Part shown: positions 1 through 9,678 of the stretch, one piece after another
Numbering within the stretch: position 1 is the first letter of the stretch
Layout of the letters: each line of letters starts with the position of its first letter
Assembly: GCA_951812925.1 (NCBI GenBank)
Contig: OX638369.1
Location: 16,707,329-16,771,328 of the forward strand
Origin: Calliopum simillimum
Taxonomy: Eukaryota > Arthropoda > Insecta > Diptera > Lauxaniidae
Direction: 5' to 3'
DNA length: 64,000 nucleotides
Position numbers and translations under genes: made by a program
Notes under the pieces: model-generated
Databases searched by the model: none
What the model was told of the DNA's origin: nothing
What the model saw: only the letters and a program-made list of their open reading frames with translations

Positions 1-409
1 CATTATGTTCACCTTAATTTATTCTCGAAACTCAACCCAATAATGTCATCATCAACCATATTACCAACTACATATTTTTGCCAAATGTTTTTTGGTGTTT
101 TATTAGTGATTCACACCTTATTCGGTTAGTTATTTTCTACAGATTGCACTTAAAAAAGTTTAAAAACTAAAATCTTAAAAAGAAAGCGAAATTTCTTCAG
201 AAATTTTTGTTAATTTATTTTGTACACAAATTTAGCATTTCATAGCATAAGTTTTGCAACACTGGAAGTGTTTATGGAATTATGTATTGATCATTTTAGA
301 TTTTCATTAAACATCAAACTGAAATGGTCGTCAAATCTTATCTTAGTGAAGCAAAAAAGTATTTTGAAAATTTTGCTTGTCCGAATTCACCTATATTTTG
401 ATCAGATCT
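1..409. other. A+T-rich non-coding sequence
   Basis: No coding signal, RNA gene or repeat structure that I can support. Short open frames here have no recognisable domain. Confidence 0.5.
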
Positions 410-1190
410 AGCATTTACTCTTCTCAGTGCCTGAGTGAAATTGGATTATCTCAAAAAACGCTTTCAATATAGCATTTTGGATCCTTTTCTTATATAGAAG
501 GTGCCACACCCTCTTGTTCGCGTTCACATAGTTTTTGCTCAGAGCTTGCGCTTACCATCTTAACATAGTAGAGGTATTCACGATCTAGAGTAACGTCCTG
601 AGTAACAGAGTAACAGGGTAACAGTGCACAACCACAACAAGAAAATATACGTAAGTTACTCTGTTACTCTTTTACCCTTTTAGTCGAGCTATTTTCTAGT
701 ATAAAATAATCTTACACTTTTGCCTTTTTTTTACTATTTCTATTTCTATAGAAACGTTTGAATTTGTTTATGATTGAGAGGCAATTTTCGTTCATCAAAA
801 ATAAAAATTTTAATGAGAGAAAAATATTCATTTAAATTTTTTTTTTTTTTTTTTTGTCAGCTAAAATTATTTTGAGAAACAAAAAGCAAATATACTTGCA
901 AAGTATTGAGTATGCTCACTATTCAGAGTAACTGAGTGCACTTTTACCTTGTTACTCAGCTCGTTACTCTAGATCGTGAATAACTCTAGTATTTATGTGT
1001 ATTTTGGTTACATTGTCGTAAAAATACTCCGAAAGTTACATTTTGAATATGAAGCAAAACACGCCAAGCATACCAGCTGAAAATTTTGTTGTCTCCGATT
1101 TCGCTCAAATTTGGCAATATAGTAGATCCGGTATGCAAGAACAACAACCCGGGAGGATTTGGTCCTAGTACCATTTCTTGTTAAAATACA
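410..1190 (+). repeat. Dispersed 'GGTGCCACRCCC' repeat, split by a MITE
   Basis: Bases 410-565 carry a unit with the phrases 'GGTGCCACACCCTCTTGTT' and 'CAGAGCTTGC'. The homologous unit continues at 987-1190 ('GTATTTTGGTTACATTGTCG'). The same phrases occur in the same order without interruption at 49620-49770, so this is one repeat copy interrupted by the element at 571-986. Related phrases recur near 3880, 4075, 40455, 40908 and 49268-49662. No coding capacity is visible. Confidence 0.7.
571..986. mobile_element. 416-bp MITE with TAGTA target duplication
   Basis: The ends form an inverted repeat: GAGGTATTCACGATCTAGAG on the left and CTCTAGATCGTGAATAACTC on the right. Weaker pairing extends about 60 bp inwards through repeated 'GAGTAACAGGGTAAC'-like words. 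TAGTA flanks both ends (566-570 and 987-991). An uninterrupted paralogue of the host repeat near 49715-49735 reads TAGTATTT at this point. No open frame of note lies inside, so it is non-autonomous. The superfamily is undetermined. Confidence 0.85.
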
Positions 1191-1440
1191 GGGTGTTGAA
1201 GTTGGAGTTTTTTGTCATTTTCAAGAAAAGGGTGTTTTTTCAAAAATTTATAGCTTACACCAAAGTTTATAAATTGATTAATCTAAGTGACTGGTCCCAT
1301 TAATTTTTAAGTGTTCTTTTTATTAAAAAATATTACTTGGTGAAAAAAAGATGTAAGAATGCATTAATCGAAAATATTTTTTTCAATCCACATCGCATTA
1401 GATTTACGCAACCAATATTTTTGGCGCACCAATTTATATT

Positions 1441-2667
1441 GACTAGAATCGACCAAAAATGTATTAAATAATTTTGGTACTTTTTGGACAGCTTCAGTAC
1501 TTTTTTGCTATTGGTACAAAATAGGAAAGCTCAATTATCATCCTTGGTACTATGACAAATTTGAAACGAAAAGAAAACAAAAAACATGAAGTTAGTGTCA
1601 GTCAGCTTTTTGTCTTTCACTTTGTGCTGTATTCTCTTTTCAGCTCTGTGTGACCGCGTATTTTGTCGTTGTTAGGGGAATTGATGCTATTGTGGTATAG
1701 CTAATGTTTAGGTGGAATTTGAAAGAGAACCGTTAGATCAATTTCAGCCTAATTTTGTTATGCCAATCATTGATGTATTGGCTACAGAATATATTTCAAT
1801 AAAATGTGTGCAATTTCATTAAAAAAAGATATTGAGTAAAATCTGAAAAAAGTCTAAAAAGCTGTTTTCAAGAAGTTGGCAGGTAATGTGTTATATATGG
1901 TGGCGCAATGTGGTATATATACTGATAGTTATGTGGGTAATGTGGTATACTCAACCATACAACCAAATATACAGTTTGAAAGGTATGAAATAAGTTCATA
2001 ATAACATTTATATTGGTTCTAAAACTCATAGCTAATATTAAACAGCCATCAAATAGTTTTACGAATATCAAGAAATGTTCATATACCACATTAGCGAAGC
2101 CCGACTATGCCACACTGGCCAATTTTTAGAAATTACAAAATTGTAAAAATTAAATTGAAAACTTTGTGAATTTAGATAGTTAAACACTTACTTCGCAATA
2201 TTTTTCACTTCCTTTAATTGAATATAAATTGTATTTCACCAAAAAGCAACTTTTTCTTTACAAAATTTTTTGCAAAAAATGGGCAAAAATATGTCGACAG
2301 CACGCGATTTACGTTTCGTTCAACTGTCATCGGAAAAATTTTGTTTGGTCCGTGACAGCAACACATTCCTGGTTTTTCATGTTTTCTGACAGGATAAAAG
2401 GAGTGACGTTCGCAGGTTCTTTCCCAAATCAGAGATATGCAAACATACCACATTGAAAAACTATATCACAATAGCATCAGTTCCCCTAATACGGAAAAAT
2501 TTGCATTTAATTTTACCTACCTTAATGGCAAAATATTAAAATAATTTTTACTTTGTGCACATTTACACTCAATTACCTATCTAATGGTGTATAATTCAAA
2601 GACGTGCTCCATTTGTAACATGTAAAAAAGGTAGGACAAATTTTTGTCTTGCGTATTAATATGTAGA
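1441..2667 (+). repeat. Dispersed repeat family R, copy 1 (interrupted)
   Basis: Bases 1441-1674 plus 2487-2667 together match 4924-5323 with high identity, including 'AGCTCTGTGTGACCGCGTAT' and 'GTCTTGCGTATTAATAT'. The copy is split by the element at 1675-2486. It is non-coding. Its ends are not defined by inverted repeats, so its class is unknown. Confidence 0.8.
1675..2486. mobile_element. 812-bp TIR element with TA duplication
   Basis: Inverted ends are GGGGAATTGATGCTATTGTG on the left and CACAATAGCATCAGTTCCCC on the right. TA is present on both sides (1673-1674, 2487-2488). The unfilled paralogue near 5140 reads GTTGTTAATATTG, so one TA was duplicated. TA duplication is typical of the Tc1/mariner/pogo superfamily. 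Internal sequence repeats 'ATGTGGTATA' words in both orientations. No transposase domain is recognisable in the short frames, so it is probably non-autonomous. Confidence 0.85.
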
Positions 2668-4923
2668 TTTTGGGTCTCAATATAGTAAAATTGTTCTTTA
2701 TCTGCAATACGCAAAAGTCGTGGATCTTCAGAGTACATAACTATTTTTGTCTTTTGTCTTAGGTTATAAAATTTTCATAGTTAAAAGGGACGCACCTATT
2801 TGAGATCCATTTTCGCATACAATATTAAGAATTATGACACATATTTTTTGTTCAGAAAATTTTCGAGGCTCAAAATTTATTTATTTTTTTTTTTTTACTT
2901 TAAAGGTACTTTTTTGGATTGTTCATTCAATATCTTTGTTTGTCCAACATTGTACTTTATTTGTCCATACTTGGTTCAAAATATATTTAAAGGAATAAAA
3001 TTCTGCGGTGAACTGACGATATGGTTTCATCACGCAGTGCCATAAACAGACAAACAGAGACATTCTTCTGACAGTTTTTTCGAACAGATTTTATTGTTTC
3101 ATTTTTGTTTTATTTTTGTATAACTTTTAAACTTAGCAAGGAAAAAACAAAAAAAAAGGGTGGTCAAAAGTGGACATTCTTGAAAAATAAATTTTATAGT
3201 TATTTCACGAATTTTTGGCGCTAACTTCACGTAGCCAAATTTCAATTGTCATTGTCAAATATTTTTTAAAACACTTAAAGCACAGTAAAATAAAAAAAAA
3301 CAGAAACTTATGATGGGAATACCCAACATATTAAAGAGCCAAAAACTCAGGTTAATGGCATTGCTAACAAAGTTAGGTAACGAAAAACACGTAACGAAGC
3401 ATTTGAAGCACAACTCTAGCTCAGTGTCGTCATATTAAGGCCATGTGCATTAACACCATTATCACTTGGCTTAATTTGGATTCACCTACAACTCATTATA
3501 TTATTAATTAAAATGTTTATCAAATTTAATTTTATTCAAAATTATTATTGCAAGGCCGGTCGTTTGCCTTTTTTTTTTCTTTTTTTATAAATTTTGTTAT
3601 CCAATCATACGAATGCATATGTTGCACTATTGTGGAAATTAGAGAAATACATTTATTATTTAAGATAAATTTAAATATTTAATGGTCATCGAAGATGGTG
3701 GATATCAAGTGAAGAAAAACCGAAATTTTAATTTGTAAAATGCTCGTAAATCTTGATTTCGGCAATATCTCTGAAACAATTTACTGCTGTTTGAAAAAAT
3801 ACAAACATAACTAGTAAGGGTGTAACTTTTGGCCTGTCCAAATATTAAATACCCTACACTGCAGTATTTTGCTTGCATAGCGGTGCCACGCCTTTGTGTT
3901 CGAATTAGTTTGGTTTTTGCTAAGACCATTATATTTTCAAGTGGGCGGAGTCACGCCCCTAAATGAAAAAAACGCTCTCAAGGCTAAGCCACTACTTCGA
4001 TTTCTATGAAATTGGCTGTGGAGATAAGGTAAACACTTATGAACGATAATATGATCACTATGTTTTTAAGTGGGCGGTGCCACGCCCTAAAGAGCAGACA
4101 TGGTTACTGATGAGAATTTGTTTTCTTAAGTTAACAGTTGAGGCGGTCTTTGTAAAGTCAAATCGAAATGATCAAATTTCGGCCACAAACTCTAGCATAA
4201 AGAAATAAACAAAGTTATTTAAAATTTTCAGCACCCTCATTATAATCTGCACTTCATTTTCAAACGATTAATTTCAAATGCGTGCGTCCCATGAAAAAAA
4301 CAACAATTACAACAACTAATATCTAGTTTCAACAAATGACACATAATTAAGTTAAAAGATACTTTGTTGCAATTGTTTGTTGTATGTCCACCGACCGCAA
4401 TGTTTATTGTCAATGTGTACAAACTTTAATAACAAACACAAACAATTGAGTTAAAAAAAAAAAACACAAATATGAAGAAGTAACAAAAAGTGAATAATAA
4501 TTATTTATTTTTTTTTGCTTTTCTTTTTTCATCTCTAATATTGTTGTTTTATAATTAATTTTTTCAAATATTGATACTATGCGGTTGTCTTTTGTCTTAA
4601 TAGTCCAGTCATTGTTGGATTTGAATTTGAATTTCATTTCGAATCTTATGCCGAAAATACCAAATCATGTTATTCTGAATATATCCTACATATTTGCATA
4701 TTCAGTACACATTCTCGATAGTTGAGACAGTTCTGGTTCATGAACATGTTCGAACTGTTTGAATTTTCAAGGTTCGTTGATAAACCTAATGAAAGTAATA
4801 GGACAATACAGTAAATTTTAGACTTTTACACTATTGAATGTGTACCTTTACCACCTGAGCCAATACGGACTATATAGGGTACATGGCTGGAAGCAGTATT
4901 ATTTTATGCAGAAGATTTAAATG
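2668..4923. other. Repeat-rich intergenic DNA, no gene seen
   Basis: It includes degenerate 'GGTGCCACGCC' units at about 3880-3960 and 4060-4095 and several T or A runs. Short open frames show no domain. Confidence 0.5.
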
Positions 4924-5323
4924 AAACTAGAATGACCCAATGGTCAAAAATTTTACCACAAATGTATTAAATAATTTTGGTACTTTTTGGAGAGTTTTAG
5001 TACTTTTTTTGCTATTTGGTACGAAATAGAAAAGCTCATTTAACACTCTTGGTATGATGACAGTGTCAGTCTGCTTTTTATCTTTCTCTTTGTACTGTAT
5101 CCTCTTTTCAGCTCTGTGTGACCGCGTATTTTGTCGTTGTTAATATTGAAAAATTTGCATATAATTTTTCCTAGCATAACGGCAAAATATTAAAATAATT
5201 TTACCTTTGTACACATTTCCACACAATTACCTTTCTAATGGTGTATAATTCAAAGTCGTGCTCCATTTCTAACATAGTCAAAAAGGTAGGACAAATTTTT
5301 GTCTTGCGTATTAATATATAGAT
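4924..5323 (+). repeat. Dispersed repeat family R, copy 2 (intact)
   Basis: Uninterrupted paralogue of 1441-2667. It supplies the empty target site for the element at 1675-2486. Confidence 0.8.
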
Positions 5324-6054
5324 AACTTAAAAAGGTTACGTGGGAACTTGACCAGAACGATGCAAAGGCTATCGCAGAAGCAAGATCAGTCATCGATGCA
5401 TTCTTGTAGGTAATTACTAAAAAACCGGAGACCGGAGGAGTTATGCTTAGTTATTCTTTGGTTTTGATAAAAAAAGTTAAAAAATCATTAGAAAAAGTCA
5501 AAAGAAGAGACGATAAAATATATCAAGGCAAATTAACCAAAATTTTGGCGAGAAATCCAAAATACAAAAGTTAATGATATATTGAATGGTGTGACAACAA
5601 CTAAAATTCCCGCAGTACGACCCTATCACATCATGTGATGCAGAGAGAGAGAGATCTTTTTTTGCTAACAATAATACGGACAATAGGCACAATTTAACTT
5701 CTTAAATTGTAGAAAAAATAATTGCACTGTTTTAGATTTTGGGAATTTTTTTTTTTTTTTTTATCTGTTGAGAAATTAGTTATTCCAACCTAATTCGGGT
5801 GCTAACCGCTCCGCCGGATTAGTTCGTCACCCCATACAAAAAGTACACTAGAAAGTGATGTTTTTTTATAAAGAACCTCTTATTAACTTCTGATAATTCA
5901 ATAATTTCTCATCAAAAATATATTTTCCTGTTCAAGCTGTATTAATAGCCATTCGAACTGGTAACTTTTTAGTCAATTTATCGACTTCTGCTGAATTTTC
6001 TTTAAATGTTATCTCTTTCTCATTATTTTGTAGGTTTATTCACTTAATCTAAAA

Positions 6055-6650
6055 TGGAGCTGTTCAATTGATTACTGACAGAATACCAGCCAAAACATAT
6101 AATGACATTACTTTTGTCTCTACAAGAATTTTGAAAATTTAGCATAAAAATAAATATTAAGCGCAAGGTAAAATTTTCAATCGAAAATGTGCTGGACTAA
6201 AGTTGAACGTAGCGGTATGATTTTTTGAGCAAATATTCATAGAATTGAATGAACTTTCATTCTAGCTTGGTGTTTTGTTTGAAAAAATTCATCTAAAAAT
6301 ATGAATCGTTTGTTTTGAAAGTGGGTCATAATAATCGGCTATTTGTCCCATATCACTTTCTCAAATATATACCATCAATTTCACACCACCAATTAAACTT
6401 TTAATGTAAATATAATTCAATTTAATTGATTACTGACAGAATACCAGCCAAATTTTATTATGACATTACTTTTGTATCTGTAAGAATTTTCAAAATTTAG
6501 TATGAAAATATTAAAAATATTAAATGCAAAGTAAAATTTTCGATCGAAAATGCGCCGAACTAAAGTTGAACGCATAGGTATGGTTCCTTGGGCAAATATC
6601 CCTAGAATTGAATGAGCTTTTACATAGGGGGGTAGCCGAGGTCGGTAAAA
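6055..6650 (+). repeat. Diverged direct duplication, two units of about 220 bp
   Basis: Units at about 6067-6280 and 6426-6625 share 'GATTACTGACAGAATACCAG' and 'CTAAAGTTGAACG' in the same order and orientation, offset by about 360 bp. The element also contains 'GACATTACTTTTGT', a word found again near 37765 (reverse) and 38020. It is non-coding. Confidence 0.75.
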
Positions 6651-7329
6651 TTTCGTGCATAAAATTTGGCCCACCCTAATGTATACCCATTAGAAATTTT
6701 CTTTATTAAGTTAACTCAAATTTTTGTTTCTCCCCCTTGTTCATGCCCTTGACGATACACTTTCAGTTTTGCTGAAACTTCGAGTATAACCAACTAAATT
6801 AATTTCATTCGTACGAAAGAGCCTTAACGTCTTCGTTAATCACTTTTGTCCGATTTGAGATCCACAAATATTGAATTTTGGCATATTTTTCTAGAGTTGG
6901 TAAAGGAAATGGATATGTATCAAAGTAATATATCGTCTCTATTCAAGTGAAAAACGTTCAGTCAGTTTTTCAAATTTTTAGTTTTTTGAAGTTTTTTTGA
7001 TTTTTTGTACAGAAATCGTTATTTTGCTTCTACTTTCGTGATGAATATAAACCACTTTTCTACATATGTAGATATGGCTTAATGGGTACCCTCATTCGTA
7101 AGACTATAATATTTTAGACCAAAAATACCAAATAACTCAAATCACAAAAAAAACTGAACGTTTTTCACTTGTACAGGGATGATATGAATACAGCTTTCAA
7201 AATTATCTTAAGTTACTATTTTAAAGTAACCGAAATAAGCTTTTTAAGCTGTTTCGTTCAATTTATTTCTTTTTATTTTTGGAGATAATATGTTATCGAT
7301 TTTCAAGATATATTTTGAAACACAGTGAA

Positions 7330-7451
7330 GGTATTCCTTAAAACGTGTAAAAGCCTCAAAAACCTCGTAAACTCGTAATAGTTGTCAAAGTCAGTACGAA
7401 CTTTGACAGTTTTACAAGTTTACTAGGGTTTTACACGTTTTAAGGAATACC
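7330..7451. repeat. 122-bp hairpin MITE
   Basis: GGTATTCCTTAAAACGTGTA on the left pairs with TACACGTTTTAAGGAATACC on the right. A second inner pairing (GTCAAAGT / ACTTTGAC) makes a short fold. No target duplication was resolved. Confidence 0.75.
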
Positions 7452-8627
7452 CTAAAAAAATAGATGTTTATAATTACATATTACCATACATACTAAAATA
7501 ATACCATGTTAAGATTTTAAATAACTGAACTATGATATTGAATATCAAAATACTTAAATGAGTGTCAAGGTGTTGCTTCAGTTTGATTGAAAACATAATG
7601 CTTTTGTTGTTTTACGATAAATGGAGATGCGAACGTAATTTATAGTATTTTACATATTAATTTTTTTTTTTTTTTTGTTCGTTTATAAATACCACATGCG
7701 GGTAATATAAGTATATTAGAAATAGAAAAATATTACAACACTTGCATGATGTACTGATGAAAACAACATTGTTCAAATTAGCACCACACTTAGGTTTGAT
7801 TTTTTTTATGTGAAAATTATCCATTTCGATTTTCGAACAATATTGTCCCTATCTCACTTATACCATCATCCGTTGAGGATTAAGAAGTTGTTGGAAAATC
7901 GAATCACTCTTACATATCAATTCCACAAATTGTTTATTACTATAACGATGCCATCCATCTAAATCTAAAATTATGCCTCGTCTCCGGAGATGATATTCTT
8001 TAAGAAATACCGGTCATTTACTTCCCATACATTCAATATACAACCAATAATGGTTTAAATTCATATTTGCAGTGTAGTTTTTAAGATTTCGAGTTCAAAT
8101 CTTTGTACTATACTGCCGTCCTAAGAAAGAATACCGTAACTCCAATAAATTTTTATTGCTGTAAAATGAGTTTTTGTGTTTCTTTCCGTTTCGTTTCCTC
8201 AACGCTTTCAGCTTTAAGGAAAATTATTTTTTATTCCTCATTCCTAAAGGATTTGTCACGCTCTAGATTATGGCAATAGTGGAAAGAGCCAATTCCGTAA
8301 ATTTCAGTCAAAAATCGAGTTACGATAATATGTTTTGTTTTTTCTGACGAAGCTGCTACAAATCAAAAATGCCATAAAGACAACTTTTGATTAAATTGTG
8401 AAGAAAGAGTAAATCCGAAGAAACATTTTTGTCTTTTGGGGACCAAGACCAATACCAATTTTGTTTCTACTGGCTTTTTCTTCCTAGCAAGCTCTTTTCC
8501 GTTGTTCAGCAGTGTCTTTGTAATATTTCCGCTTACGCACAGTTCCTTTTTTTGTAAGAGGGTTTTGATCTGATTCGTTGTCCACCATGTGGGGTTGAAC
8601 GTTTCCGGTCGCTTTCCCGAATGCAAT

Positions 8628-8782
8628 ATCACGACAGACCATTTTCCCGACAACCTTTTTCCCGACAAACAATTTTCCCGACAACCTTTTTTCCGACAAA
8701 CAATTTTCCCGACAACCTTTTTCACGACAACCTTTTTCCCGACAGACCTTTTTCCCGACAACCTTTTTCCCGACAAACAATT
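8628..8782 (+). repeat. Left foldback arm: tandem repeats of about 31 bp
   Basis: Repeated blocks alternate CCCGACAACCTTTTT and CCCGACAAACAATTTT, with an odd CCCGACAGACC variant at each end. The reverse-complement array is at 9083-9180. Confidence 0.85.
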
Positions 8783-8788
8783 TGGTAA

Positions 8789-9028
8789 CAAGTTAGTCGT
8801 GGACGGATTCGTTTATTTGCACTTACGGAATTCCAAAAGGAACAGGCAGACACTGAAATCATCCTGGCAGAATTGAGTCTTGGCCGAGCTGTTAAAGCTG
8901 CGCCCAAGAAGAAATGGTTAGCCCTCCAAACTCGAGTACAAATTCTTGTGTCAGAGTATCAAACGCAAAAAGAACGTGGAAACATACTTCAATACCTCAC
9001 GAATATCGCCCATACTATTGTTCTTTGA
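8789..9028 (+). CDS. Open 79-codon frame enclosed by foldback arms
   Basis: The frame runs from just after a TAA (8786-8788) to TGA at 9026-9028 and has no ATG near its beginning. It predicts a helical, charged product: AELSLGRAVKAAPKKKW near the middle and VSEYQTQKERGNILQYL towards the end. Base composition is less A+T-rich than its surroundings, and the arms on both sides are simple repeats. I do not recognise the family. It could be a fragment of the element's own protein, a captured host exon, or chance. Lack of a start codon and of splice signals argues against a stand-alone gene. Confidence 0.35.
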   Translation, partial: QVSRGRIRLFALTEFQKEQADTEIILAELSLGRAVKAAPKKKWLALQTRVQILVSEYQTQKERGNILQYLTNIAHTIVL

Positions 9029-9082
9029 ACCGGAATGTAGTGAAACAAAAATAAAGCACAATAATTAATAGCAATTTTGTCG

Positions 9083-9180
9083 TGAAAAAGGTTGTCGGGA
9101 AAATTGTTTGTCGCGAAAAAGGTTGTCGGGAAAATTGTTTGTCGGGATATTGGTTGTCGGGAAAATGGTCTGTCGGGATG
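9083..9180 (-). repeat. Right foldback arm: tandem repeats
   Basis: Inverted counterpart of 8628-8782, with about three units of AAAAAGGTTGTCGGG and AAAATTGTTTGTCGGG. Confidence 0.85.
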
Positions 9181-9678
9181 ATGCATTCCGGAAAATGGAC
9201 GGTAATCGGGGTTGAATTTCCTTTAGTTGTGATTTCCAACTTGAATCACAGATTATTTCATCTGAGCTGCTCCAGTTGTCCTCTGTGGAACCATACTCTG
9301 AAATAGATCTTAGAGAAAATTTTAGTTGACTGACTTGTTCACAATCGATACTTTCTACGCGCACGAGATGTTCCATAAAGAAATTTTGTTTGATTTTGTA
9401 ATGATTTAGGGAAACGAAATGATTTTAAAAATGTATGTAGTATCATACATTTTTATGGAGTTGCGGTGTTTTTGCTTAGAATGTGGAGATACGGTATTCT
9501 TGTTTAGCAAAATGTGTACGGCTGGGAGTTAGTCGTAGTTGATTTTATAGGGAAAATAAAGGTATACGGCAACCTGTTCTTGTGGGTTGACGGACAGAAC
9601 CGAGGTGACCCAAAAAACGCCATAAACTAATTTTTTTGGAAAATTGGAGTTATGGAACTCTTGCTTAGGACGGCAGTA

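Larger units (their letters stand above)
8600..9207. mobile_element. Foldback (FB-like) element with 9-bp target duplication
   Basis: GGGGTTGAA flanks both sides (8591-8599, 9208-9216). The arms are inverted copies of short tandem repeats built from 'CCCGACAACCTTTTT' and 'CCCGACAAACAATTTT' (about 31 bp together). They lie at about 8628-8782 on one strand and 9083-9180 on the other. Drosophila FB elements are known for 9-bp duplications and inverted arms made of tandem repeats including a 31-bp unit; FB-NOF is placed with Mutator-like elements. The resemblance is structural. I have not compared sequences. Confidence 0.8.
8484..9376 (-). pseudogene. Transposon-borne reading frame split by foldback insertion
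   Basis: The upstream piece runs from ATG at 9376 down to the right target duplication (9208-9216). The downstream piece runs from 8590 to a TAG at 8484-8486. Removing the foldback element and one 9-bp duplication leaves 276 bases, a frame of 91 codons plus stop that stays open across the junction. The first half is acidic and serine-rich (for example GSTEDNWSSSDE). The second is basic (KKGTVRKRKYYKD, EQRKR). Codons after the TAG stay readable for about 30 residues, so the original frame may have been longer. I do not recognise the family. Its position inside the TA-flanked TIRs suggests a transposon protein, perhaps DNA-binding, but that is inference. Confidence 0.55.
8111..9678. mobile_element. 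1.57-kb TA-flanked DNA transposon
   Basis: Ends are TACTGCCGTCCTAAGAAAGA on the left and, as reverse complement of the right end, TACTGCCGTCCTAAGCAAGA. The similarity runs on through 'CCRTAACTCCAAT', about 36 bp in all. TA lies outside each end (8109-8110, 9679-9680). Inside is a minus-strand reading frame (9376 to 8484) broken by the foldback element at 8600-9207. Without that insertion the transposon would be about 950 bp. TA duplication suggests the Tc1/mariner assemblage, but no DDE motif was found. Confidence 0.8.

Noticed and set aside
8363..8791. Lys/Gly/Cys-rich repeat protein on the - strand (142 codons)
   Set aside because: Product of reading the foldback tandem repeats. The same DNA is open in several frames for that reason.
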